Shown here piece by piece: positions 47,055 to 54,630 of a stretch of 64,000 nucleotides of DNA; the stretch's first letter is position 1, and every line of letters begins with the position of its first letter. Under the pieces are notes generated by a model. The model searched no databases, was not told where the DNA came from, and saw only the letters and a list, made by a program, of their open reading frames with translations. The DNA comes from Defluviitaleaceae bacterium (GTDB taxonomy: Bacteria; Bacillota; Clostridia; Lachnospirales; WQUN01): positions 1-64,000 of the forward strand of contig WRBD01000009.1 of the NCBI GenBank assembly GCA_009779835.1, read 5' to 3'. Both the position numbers and the translations under genes were made by a program.

Positions 47055-48008
47055 ATGCTGGAAATCGAAAAACCTCGTATAGAAATTGTGGAAACAAAGG
47101 GCAATGAATACGGCAAATTTATTGTTGACCAGCTTGAACGCGGTTTTGGTACAACTATGGGAAACTCTCTTCGCAGAGTGCTGTTGTCGAGCCTGCCGGG
47201 CGCGGCTGTAAGCAATATCCGTATAGACGGCGTTTTGCATGAATTCAGCCATTTGCCCGGGGTTAAAGAAGATGTAACAGAAATTATTTTAAATTTAAAA
47301 AGCCTTGCTCTGCGCGATTTGAGCGAGAACAACGAATCTAAAACCGCTACGATTGAAGCAAGCGGCGAAGGTGTAATTTATGCGAGGGATATTAAGCTTG
47401 ACGCGGATATTGAAGTTATGAATCCGGATTTGGTGATAGCTACCCTCGGGAATAAGGACGCCAAACTTTTTATTGAAATGACGATTCGTAAAGGACGCGG
47501 TTATGTAGGCGCAGACAAAAATAAAGGCGAAGACCAACCAATCGGTCTGATTCCGATTGATTCGATTTTTACGCCTGTTCGCAAGGTTAATTTTCACGTT
47601 GAACCGACCCGTGTAGGAAACATCACGGACTACGATAAATTAACGCTTGAGGTTTGGACGAACAGTACAATCAGCCCGAAAGATGCGGTTTGTCTTGGCG
47701 CGCAAATTTTAACAGAACACTTCAATATGTTTGTTGACCTTTCGGATTCCGCAAAAGTTTCAGAGATAATGGTTGAACGCGAAGACGGAATAAAAGAAAG
47801 AATGCTTGAAATGAGCATAGAAGAGCTTGACCTTTCCGTTCGCAGTTACAATTGCTTGAAACGCGCGGGAATTAATAATGTAGAAGACCTTGCAAATAAA
47901 ACCGAAGACGATATGATGAAAGTACGCAACCTCGGACGCAAATCCTTGGAAGAGGTACTGAAAAAAATGACGGATTTGGGGCTCGCGCTTCAATCGTCGG
48001 AAGAGTAA
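47055..48008 (+). CDS. rpoA: RNA polymerase alpha subunit
   Basis: 317 residues. N-terminal dimerisation domain ('[20 protein letters not shown]', '[20 protein letters not shown]') and C-terminal helix-hairpin-helix domain ('[20 protein letters not shown]', '[20 protein letters not shown]') that binds UP elements and activators. Standard length and place between rpsD and rplQ. Confidence 0.98.
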   Translation: MLEIEKPRIEIVETKGNEYGKFIVDQLERGFGTTMGNSLRRVLLSSLPGAAVSNIRIDGVLHEFSHLPGVKEDVTEIILNLKSLALRDLSENNESKTATIEASGEGVIYARDIKLDADIEVMNPDLVIATLGNKDAKLFIEMTIRKGRGYVGADKNKGEDQPIGLIPIDSIFTPVRKVNFHVEPTRVGNITDYDKLTLEVWTNSTISPKDAVCLGAQILTEHFNMFVDLSDSAKVSEIMVEREDGIKERMLEMSIEELDLSVRSYNCLKRAGINNVEDLANKTEDDMMKVRNLGRKSLEEVLKKMTDLGLALQSSEE

Positions 48009-48037
48009 AGTCGGAAGAGCAAAAAGGAGCGATAACC

Positions 48038-48574
48038 ATGTCCGGTTACAGGAAATTAGGTCGCACATCAAGCCAGCGTAAAGCAATGCTTCGCAGCCTT
48101 GCAACGCAGCTTATTTATCACGGAAAAATTACAACAACGGAAACCCGTGCAAAAGAAGTGCGCAAAATGGCCGAAAAATTAATCACCCTTGCGGTTAAAG
48201 AAAAAGATAATTTCACTACGGAAGAAGTCATGGTGAAGGTGCCGCAGAAGGACAAAGACGGAAAGCGAATTAAAACTGTGGAAAATGGCCGCAAAGTTAC
48301 AGAGTACAACGAAGTTGAGCGTACCATTAAAAAAGACAGCCCTACACGTCTTGCCGCACGCCGTAAAATTCTGAGCGTACTTTACCCTGTAACACAAGTA
48401 CCCGCAGATGGTCGGCGCAAACGCTCAGAAACAAAAAAGGTAGACCTGGCAAACATCATGTTTGAAAAATGGGCTCCGAAATATTCCGGTCGCAGCGGCG
48501 GTTATACGCGAATGATTAAAATCGGTCCAAGACGCGGCGATGCCGCACCTATGGTGTTATTAGAATTATTATAA
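48038..48574 (+). CDS. rplQ: Large ribosomal subunit protein bL17, long form
   Basis: 178 residues; the minimal family length is about 115-125. The core 'YRKLGRTSSQRKAMLRSLAT' and 'HGKITTTETRAKEVRKMAEK' is followed by an insert of some 60 residues rich in Lys/Glu ('KVPQKDKDGKRIKTVENGRK') before the end 'YTRMIKIGPRRGDAAPMVLL'. Long L17 forms with such inserts are known in Lachnospiraceae, supporting the taxonomic placement. Last gene of the cluster. Confidence 0.95.
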   Translation: MSGYRKLGRTSSQRKAMLRSLATQLIYHGKITTTETRAKEVRKMAEKLITLAVKEKDNFTTEEVMVKVPQKDKDGKRIKTVENGRKVTEYNEVERTIKKDSPTRLAARRKILSVLYPVTQVPADGRRKRSETKKVDLANIMFEKWAPKYSGRSGGYTRMIKIGPRRGDAAPMVLLELL

Positions 48575-48581
48575 AACCTTT

Positions 48582-48620
48582 GGGGGGAGAGTCTTTTTTC
48601 TAAAAAAGGGTTCTCCCCCC
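48582..48620 (+). terminator. Hairpin at the end of the ribosomal cluster
   Basis: GGGGGGAGA (48582-48590) pairs with TCTCCCCCC (48612-48620). Inside, CTTTTTT pairs with AAAAAAG, so the stem has a GC-only base and an AT-only top. No T run follows, so it may stabilise the 3' end or stop transcription only partly. It lies eight bases behind the rplQ stop. Confidence 0.55.
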
Positions 48621-48656
48621 GAGAATTTACATATAATAAAAGAGAGGGAGGTCGCG

Positions 48657-49565
48657 ATGAAAAGAAAAAAAAGTACGGTTCTCGTTGTTGATGACAGTCC
48701 CAGCAGCAGGAATCACCTTATGCAAATTTTGCAGAATGATTATATTATGCTTGTAGCTTCGGGCGGTGTTGAGTGTATTCAGGTCGCGAAGGCGGCGAAG
48801 CCCGATATTATTTTATTGGACATTGTAATGCCGCAAATGAATGGGTATGAGGTTCTTGCCGCGCTTCGTGAGATGCGGGAGACGAAGGATATTCCTGTTA
48901 TTTTTATTACGGGTCTGGACCAAGAAGGCGAAGAGGAAAAAGGGTTGAAACTGGGAGCTAGTGATTATATTACAAAGCCATATAATCCGGTCATTGTTAG
49001 GTTGAGGGTTAGGAATTTGCTTCAAATTACAGAGCAAATGCGCACGATTAATGAACTTAGCATGGTGGACGTGACGACAAAGCTGCCGAACAGACAGTAT
49101 TTTGACAAGCGTTTGAGCGAGGAATGGCAAAGGGCTGAAAATGAAAACCGTCAGCTTGGAATTTTAATGATAGAAATTGATACACTAAGGTCATACAATA
49201 CGATTTACGGGTATCGCAATGGTGATGCCATGATTATAAGGGTGTCGGAAATTATTTCGTCTTACGCGAATGTGAATCCGGGCGATTTTGCGGCTCGGTG
49301 GGCGTATGGCGGGTTCGTTGTGCTGTTGTTAAACGTTGCAATTGGTGAGTGCAATACTGTCGGTGAAAATATTCGCAAGGCAATTGGCGACGCTGTTATT
49401 GAAACTTCGGGCGGCGAAGAAACCCGCGTGACAATCAGTGTGGGGGCGAATTCCGTTAGCCCGGCTTCGGATGATTGCTCAATCGAAAAATTTATCGCAA
49501 ATGTTGATTCTGCACTATATCTTGCAAAAGAACTTGGGCGTAATCAGGTTGTGGTTCATTCGTGA
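48657..49565 (+). CDS. Response regulator with degenerate GGDEF domain
   Basis: 302 residues. The receiver domain (1-120) has the acid pair 'VVDDS', phosphoacceptor Asp in 'PDIILLDIVMPQMNGYE', Thr in 'FITG' and Lys in 'DYITKPYNP', so it should be phosphorylated. The second domain (about 135-300) has the GGDEF fold ('SMVDVTTKLPNRQYFDKRL', 'TISVGANS', 'VDSALYLAKELGRNQVV'), but the catalytic motif reads AYGGF instead of GGDEF. The inhibitory-site Arg is Asn ('NPGD'). It is therefore probably no cyclic-di-GMP synthase and may act as a protein-binding or nucleotide-sensing output. GGGAGG precedes the ATG. First gene of a coupled four-gene operon. Confidence 0.85.
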   Translation: MKRKKSTVLVVDDSPSSRNHLMQILQNDYIMLVASGGVECIQVAKAAKPDIILLDIVMPQMNGYEVLAALREMRETKDIPVIFITGLDQEGEEEKGLKLGASDYITKPYNPVIVRLRVRNLLQITEQMRTINELSMVDVTTKLPNRQYFDKRLSEEWQRAENENRQLGILMIEIDTLRSYNTIYGYRNGDAMIIRVSEIISSYANVNPGDFAARWAYGGFVVLLLNVAIGECNTVGENIRKAIGDAVIETSGGEETRVTISVGANSVSPASDDCSIEKFIANVDSALYLAKELGRNQVVVHS

Positions 49566-50248
49566 ATATTTTAGACATTTGTGTACTGGTTTTGGTGGCA
49601 TTATGCGCCTTTGCCGGGTATCAGCAGGGGCTAATCCGTACAGTGTATAGGTTAGTCTCCTTTTTTATAGCAGTCTTTCTTGCAAACATGCTGTATCCGT
49701 ATGTTGCGCAGTTTTTACGGGGAACGCTTGTTTTTTCGGGAATTCAAGACAGCGTAAAATCGGGGCTTGACCTCGGTGGTTTTGTTTCTGAATACTCAAC
49801 GGAGTGGCAAAATGAAGTTTTTGAATCCTTGCCGTTGTCTACCCAGATTCGCAGTTTTTTATTTTCGCATTTTGAGCCTGATGTTCACGGAATTTTACGC
49901 ATTGATACCATCGAAGAGTATATTTCCCTTTTTTTCGCAAACATCGCCATTAATGGAATTGCCATTATTGTTGTTTTTTTCCTTGTTATAATAATTCTTT
50001 CTGTTATCGGAATCGCAATTGACATTGTTGGAAAGCTGCCTGTAATTAAAACTTTTAACAATCTCGGAGGGTTTATCGTTGGTGTAGTTATCGGTGCGGG
50101 AATTTCGTGGATATGCATTGTTGTGCTTTCCATGGTTTTCGCGACAAGCGCGAACGAAGAGATTTTTGAATTAATTCAGGATTCTTTTATAGTGAGCAGG
50201 GTGACAGATTTGGTGCTGCCTAGGTTGGCGGCAAACACACTGACATGA
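49562..50248 (+). CDS. CvpA-family membrane protein
   Basis: 228 residues with four or five membrane helices; 'MNILDICVLVLVALCAFAGY' and 'QQGLIRTVYRLVSFFIAVFL' match the start of CvpA (colicin V production protein), and 'PVIKTFNNLGGFIVGVVIGA' is the conserved 'LN-x-x-LG-x-x-x-G' block. The family's role is unclear, with links to envelope homeostasis. An outer loop (about 65-125) is longer than usual. GTG start overlaps the preceding stop (GTGA), so it is coupled to the response regulator. Confidence 0.82.
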   Translation: MNILDICVLVLVALCAFAGYQQGLIRTVYRLVSFFIAVFLANMLYPYVAQFLRGTLVFSGIQDSVKSGLDLGGFVSEYSTEWQNEVFESLPLSTQIRSFLFSHFEPDVHGILRIDTIEEYISLFFANIAINGIAIIVVFFLVIIILSVIGIAIDIVGKLPVIKTFNNLGGFIVGVVIGAGISWICIVVLSMVFATSANEEIFELIQDSFIVSRVTDLVLPRLAANTLT

Positions 50249-50751
50249 GTAAATTGCAAATTTTTGCTATATTCGCGTTAATAAATATTGTGGTTGTCGC
50301 CTTTGCGAGCGCGTTTTGGGTTCGCCCTGTTGTCGGTTCGTTGCGAGGTGGGATGGCGGGTGTGCGTTTATTGGAAAGAAGGTATGCCGCCGAGCGCAGA
50401 TTTTTGGCGGAATACGATGCAAATAAACGAGAACTTGAAGAAATTCTGTTAGCGCAGTTGGTTTTGGGTTATCATGAAAAAATACCCGCGCTTGCGGAAA
50501 TTTCGCGTCTTGATACGTTGTATGGACTTGAAAATTTAGAATTTGGAGCATCGCAGGTTTCGGTTGGTTATTTGGGTGAAAATCGTCTTTTTGAAACGCG
50601 TGTAAATGTGGAATATTTGGGCGCGTTTGCGGATATAATATCGTTTTTACATGAGATTTCAGAGAGTGACGGGAAAATTTGCTCGTTTTCGGTTTTGCTG
50701 GAAGAAAATGCGCGGTTAAGGTTGGAATTTTCCATGTTTGGTGGTGGATAA
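50245..50751 (+). CDS. PilO-like single-pass membrane protein of unknown role
   Basis: 168 residues: one helix (about 5-27), a short coiled coil ('VRLLERRYAAERRFLAEYDA', 'NKRELEEILLAQL') and a C-terminal alpha/beta domain ('FETRVNVEYLGAFADIISFL'). The layout equals that of PilO and GspM proteins, with the 'V-x-G-x-x-x-x-I-x-F-L' end typical of PilO ('YLGAFADIISFLHEI'). The pilus operon 40 kb away already has its own PilO. The call is architectural only. It overlaps the CvpA gene by four bases. Confidence 0.5.
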   Translation: MSKLQIFAIFALINIVVVAFASAFWVRPVVGSLRGGMAGVRLLERRYAAERRFLAEYDANKRELEEILLAQLVLGYHEKIPALAEISRLDTLYGLENLEFGASQVSVGYLGENRLFETRVNVEYLGAFADIISFLHEISESDGKICSFSVLLEENARLRLEFSMFGGG

Positions 50752-52632
50752 ATGATTTCGATTGGCACCAAATTTCGTAAGCCAATGCTAATGGTGGCGG
50801 ATTTTTTATTGTTTTCCGCCAGTTATTTTAGTTCTTGGTTTATTTTGATGCGTCGGATTATTTTTGAAGAATACGCAAATACGATGTTTTTGGGTTATGT
50901 CTTTTTTATTGCAATATTTTTCGTGGTTTTTTGGGGGTTCGGAATGTATGAAAGTTTGTGGCGGTATGCCGAGGCATATGAATTTTTGAAGTGCATGATT
51001 GCGATAATGCTGGCGATTACGACATTTGTGACAGTAACGTGGTTTGTGTTTCAGCCGCCGCGTATAGAGCGGCGTTTGCCGATTACGGTTTATTTAGTGT
51101 CGGCGGCGGCGGCGGGTAATAGTACGCTTTTTTTCCGGACGGCGTATCGGGCTTTTCGTGCGAGCAGGACGCGGCGGCGGGCAGGCACAAAGCGAAAAAA
51201 GGTGATGATTGTTGGCACAAGCGAGACGGGAGTGGCGGTAATTCAAGGGCTTGAGCGGAACCCTAATCAGCGTTATGAGGTTGTTTGCGCCGTTGACGAT
51301 AACCCTGCGATGGTTGGGCGAAAAATACAGCGTGTACCTGTGGCGGGAACAACTCGTGATATTCCTAGATTAACGGAGCGTCACGGAATACAAGTGATTC
51401 TTTTGGCGATTCCTCATGTTACGGCGAAGGAAAAACGCCGGATTTCGGGCATTTGTGCGAAAACAAATTGCGAATTAAAAAAAATTCCTGATATCTTTGA
51501 TTTTAAAAATAATGAAGCGGATTCTTCCGAAGCAGGGGTAATTTCGCGTATTGAAGACGTTTCCGTTGAGGATTTATTGGGGCGCGACGTTGTTGACATA
51601 AAACGGTTTAAGGAAAAATATTTGAAGGGGCAAACGGTTTTAATTACAGGCGCTGGCGGAACAATTGGTTCGGAATTGTGTAGGCAGGCGGCGGCACATG
51701 GCGCGGCGCGGCTTGTGATGGTCGATGTTTGGGAAAACGGATTGTACGCGATGGAGCAGGAATTGCTATATAAATTCGGGCGGGAAAATTTCGAGCCGAT
51801 TGCCGAAGTTGCGAATATACGCGAAGAAGGCCGGCTGGACAGGCTTTTCGAGCGGTACAAGCCAAATTTGGTGTATCATGCTGCCGCGCACAAGCACGTC
51901 CCGCTGATGGAAACCGCACCCGAAGAAGCTGTGAAAAATAATATTTTCGGCACACTTTACACGGCTCGTTGCGCACAGCGTCACGGCGTAAAGCGGTTTG
52001 TTTTGATTTCGAGCGATAAAGCGGTTAATCCGACGAATGTTTACGGCGCGACAAAGCGCGTTTGCGAAATGGTTGTACAAGCTCTCCACGCCGAAAGCAA
52101 AGGTGCGGGAGCAACAGAATTTGTTGCGGTGCGTTTTGGTAATGTACTTGGCTCAAACGGTTCTGTTATTCCGCTTTTCAAGGCGCAAATTGCGGCGGGT
52201 GGGCCTGTGCGTGTAACGCACAAGGAAATTATCCGTTATTACATGACCGTTTCAGAAGCGGTTTCGTTGGTGATGAGTGCGGGCGAAATGGCAAAGGGCG
52301 GCGAAATTTTCGTGCTTGATATGGGCGACCCCGTTAAAACTTTGGATTTAGCGGAAATGCTGATTCGCCTTTCCGGACACGAACCGTATCAAGAAATCGA
52401 CATAGAAATTACGGGTTTGCGCCCCGGCGAAAAGCTCTACGAGGAACTTCTAATGGCAGAAGAAGGACTGAAAACCACATCTAACAATAAAATTTTCGTA
52501 GGCCGCCCGATAGATATCGAACCCGCGAAACTGTTTGATACTCTCGAAATACTAAAAAAAGCCGCAGACAACGGCAAGCGCGGCGAATTAAAGGACAAGT
52601 TGCATGAACTTGTTCCGGGGTTTGTGGTATAA
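50752..52632 (+). CDS. Membrane-bound nucleotide-sugar 4,6-dehydratase (CapD/FlaA1 family)
   Basis: 626 residues. Four N-terminal membrane helices (about 15-120), then a CoA-binding-like Rossmann domain ('VMIVGTSETGVAVIQGLE'), and a second Rossmann domain with 'VLITGAGGTIGSELCRQA', 'YHAAAHKHVPLMETAPEEAV' and 'SSDKAVNPTNVYGATKRVCE'. This is the SDR dehydratase of the CapD/WbpM/PglF type that makes UDP-4-keto-6-deoxysugars for glycans, lipopolysaccharide or protein glycosylation. No other glycan genes are next to it. ATG follows the preceding stop directly (TAAATG), so it belongs to the operon with the response regulator. Confidence 0.93.
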   Translation: MISIGTKFRKPMLMVADFLLFSASYFSSWFILMRRIIFEEYANTMFLGYVFFIAIFFVVFWGFGMYESLWRYAEAYEFLKCMIAIMLAITTFVTVTWFVFQPPRIERRLPITVYLVSAAAAGNSTLFFRTAYRAFRASRTRRRAGTKRKKVMIVGTSETGVAVIQGLERNPNQRYEVVCAVDDNPAMVGRKIQRVPVAGTTRDIPRLTERHGIQVILLAIPHVTAKEKRRISGICAKTNCELKKIPDIFDFKNNEADSSEAGVISRIEDVSVEDLLGRDVVDIKRFKEKYLKGQTVLITGAGGTIGSELCRQAAAHGAARLVMVDVWENGLYAMEQELLYKFGRENFEPIAEVANIREEGRLDRLFERYKPNLVYHAAAHKHVPLMETAPEEAVKNNIFGTLYTARCAQRHGVKRFVLISSDKAVNPTNVYGATKRVCEMVVQALHAESKGAGATEFVAVRFGNVLGSNGSVIPLFKAQIAAGGPVRVTHKEIIRYYMTVSEAVSLVMSAGEMAKGGEIFVLDMGDPVKTLDLAEMLIRLSGHEPYQEIDIEITGLRPGEKLYEELLMAEEGLKTTSNNKIFVGRPIDIEPAKLFDTLEILKKAADNGKRGELKDKLHELVPGFVV

Positions 52633-52643
52633 AGAAAACGGCT

Positions 52644-53558
52644 TTACATCCAAAACTTTGCAAGTTCAATCAGCTCGTTATAATCATGCTCGGTGGAAAG
52701 CACCATTTGAAAGTCGTGCAGATTAAAAAATAATATGCTGTGCGTGTTTTCAACAAGAATATACGCGGGGGTTTGGTCTATGAGAATTTCGCGGAATTCG
52801 CCGTGGTCGGGGTCGTAAACGGGTTCGCCCGCGAGTACATTTACAATGCTTCCCGATGCGCTTTCCAGATGAAGAATTGCGTTATGGGAATTAACGTCGG
52901 ATGAGAGTGAGAGTATTTGCCAGCCTTCGGGTGCGGTAAGCGATGCGAGCGCGGAAAAACGAGATAAAAATTCTTCTGCTTGCGCAAGGGGTTCGGTGGG
53001 TGCGGGTTCTTCATCGGCGGTTATTTCCAATTCGTTGCCGACAGGCGCACCGGCAGCCGCCGCAGGCGCGGGCATTATCCTTGAATCCGTATCAGCTTCC
53101 GCCCATAAACCGGCATCACTCATGCCCCAATACATATCATCCGCTTCTTCTATAATATCAACAGCCCCTGCAACAGACGGTCTTGCCGCGTTCTGCGTCA
53201 TTAATTCACGGGAAGAGTCACCGAGATTAAACCCGTGTTCGGTAAACCAATACGCCGCTACAAAACACACGGCAACAAAGGAAGCAGCAACCGCACCCCA
53301 TGCGACAAATCTTTTACTGCGTTTTGTTTCCCTGTTTTCGCGCATAAGTGAGACTTTGAATTTCGCGTCCATTCGCAGAATGGCGAAGTCGTCAATCTCA
53401 CTTGATGTTTCAAGCTCTTCGCACTCACGCAGATACTCCTCGCCTTTTTCGCTTACATATTCCGCGGCAAGCGACTTAAAAAACTGTTCCGATTGATGTG
53501 TTTTAAACTCGGTTATAAATTCTTCCGTTTCCCGCAAATTTTTTAATTCATCTTTCAT
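52644..53558 (-). CDS. Probable anti-sigma factor with extracytoplasmic sensing domain
   Basis: 304 residues. A cytoplasmic N-terminal part of about 85 residues ends in 'ETKRSKRF', then one membrane helix ('VAWGAVAASFVAVCFVAAYW', about 88-107). An acidic, proline-rich linker follows, then a C-terminal domain ('PEGWQILSLSSDVNSHNAIL', 'QTPAYILVENTHSILFF') resembling DUF4367-type sensors. It overlaps the ECF sigma gene by four bases, the standard sigma/anti-sigma arrangement. No zinc (HxxxCxxC) motif is visible, so it is not of the ZAS type. The sensed signal is unknown. Confidence 0.75.
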   Translation of the reverse strand: MKDELKNLRETEEFITEFKTHQSEQFFKSLAAEYVSEKGEEYLRECEELETSSEIDDFAILRMDAKFKVSLMRENRETKRSKRFVAWGAVAASFVAVCFVAAYWFTEHGFNLGDSSRELMTQNAARPSVAGAVDIIEEADDMYWGMSDAGLWAEADTDSRIMPAPAAAAGAPVGNELEITADEEPAPTEPLAQAEEFLSRFSALASLTAPEGWQILSLSSDVNSHNAILHLESASGSIVNVLAGEPVYDPDHGEFREILIDQTPAYILVENTHSILFFNLHDFQMVLSTEHDYNELIELAKFWM

Positions 53559-54061
53559 GCCTGCCGCACCTCCTTTGCCATGTCTGCCAGTTTTTTCTTT
53601 GCTCTGTGCAAGCGTACCGTTACATTATTTTCTGTTATTCCTAGAATATCCCCAATTTCCTTGTGCGGTAAATCATTCGCGTATTTTAATAAGAAAACCG
53701 CACGCAATTCTTCGCTTAATCTGTCAACAAGTCGCACCGCCCGTGCTGTTTCGTCTTTTTCAGCAATGATTTCTTCTAAATTGAAATCCGACGCTTGTTC
53801 AAATTCCTCAAAATCTGTGGGAATAATCCGGTTTCGCTTGTGATATAAATTTATGGAAACATTTTTTACAACGGTTACAAGAAATGCGGCTGTTTTAGAA
53901 GAATCAGCGTCTTCTAATCTGTGAAAATGTTTGTAAATCCGAATAAACGCCTCACTAACGGCATCTTCGGCAAGGGCGTAATCTTTCAGAATGTCATATG
54001 CTTTTCGCCACAATAGCTTTTTGTATTTCTCGTATAGATACTCGAACGTATTTTTATTCAA
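53555..54061 (-). CDS. ECF-type RNA polymerase sigma factor
   Basis: 168 residues, sigma region 2 ('LYEKYKKLLWRKAYDILKDY', 'AEDAVSEAFIRIYKHF') and region 4 ('LSEELRAVFLLKYANDLPHK', 'EIGDILGITENNVTVRLHRA'). TTG start after GGAGG. ECF factors redirect polymerase to a small regulon in response to envelope signals and are held by an anti-sigma factor, here the next gene. Autoregulation is usual but I could not identify its promoter motif. Confidence 0.94.
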   Translation of the reverse strand: MNKNTFEYLYEKYKKLLWRKAYDILKDYALAEDAVSEAFIRIYKHFHRLEDADSSKTAAFLVTVVKNVSINLYHKRNRIIPTDFEEFEQASDFNLEEIIAEKDETARAVRLVDRLSEELRAVFLLKYANDLPHKEIGDILGITENNVTVRLHRAKKKLADMAKEVRQA

Positions 54062-54102
54062 AAGAATCCTCCAATTAATACACCATTTTGCCGTGCGATT
54101 TA

Positions 54103-54618
54103 TTACACTTGCAACTCCAAAAGTTCATCGACACTGCGAAGACCATAAAATAACAAAAATTCTTCTGATGTGCCAAAAAGAATGGGTCTGCCCGGCGCGT
54201 CCAGACGCCCTTTTTCCTCAACAAGCCCGAACTCCACAAGTCTGTTAACCCCGTGGTCGCAATTTACGCCGCGAATATTTTCAATAACAGCCTTCGTAAC
54301 GGGCTGTTTAAATGCAATTATAGCCAATGTTTCAAGTAAAGTTTGTGATAACGCCCTGCGTGGTTTAATTTTCAAAAGTCTTTGAATTGCCGGATAATAT
54401 TCCGGATTTGTACACAGGCGAAAACAATCGTCAACTTCACGCAATTGTATGCCCGAGTTTTCGCCCGAATATGTATCCGCCATTTTGGCAAGCAAATTCC
54501 GCACCAGCGGTATATCACAGCCAAGTGCCGCCGCAAGCTTCGCAACAGGCACACTTTCGCCGCTTGCAAAAAGCATAGCTTCAAGCATTTTTTCACGCTC
54601 TGTTGTTAAGCCGGGCAT
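54103..54618 (-). CDS. scpB: Segregation and condensation protein B
   Basis: 171 residues of two winged helices: 'EREKMLEAMLFASGESVPVA', 'LCTNPEYYPAIQRLLK', 'LSQTLLETLAIIAFKQPVTK' and 'IRGVNCDHGVNRLVEFGLVE'. ScpB with ScpA and SMC forms the bacterial condensin. scpA, its usual partner gene, is not adjacent. AAGGAG precedes the ATG. Confidence 0.96.
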   Translation of the reverse strand: MPGLTTEREKMLEAMLFASGESVPVAKLAAALGCDIPLVRNLLAKMADTYSGENSGIQLREVDDCFRLCTNPEYYPAIQRLLKIKPRRALSQTLLETLAIIAFKQPVTKAVIENIRGVNCDHGVNRLVEFGLVEEKGRLDAPGRPILFGTSEEFLLFYGLRSVDELLELQV

Positions 54619-54630
54619 TGTTTTCTCCTT

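Noticed and set aside
50267-50785. 172-codon antisense frame opposite the PilO-like gene
   Set aside because: The plus-strand gene is coupled to both neighbours and has a clear membrane helix; the antisense frame has neither context nor motif.
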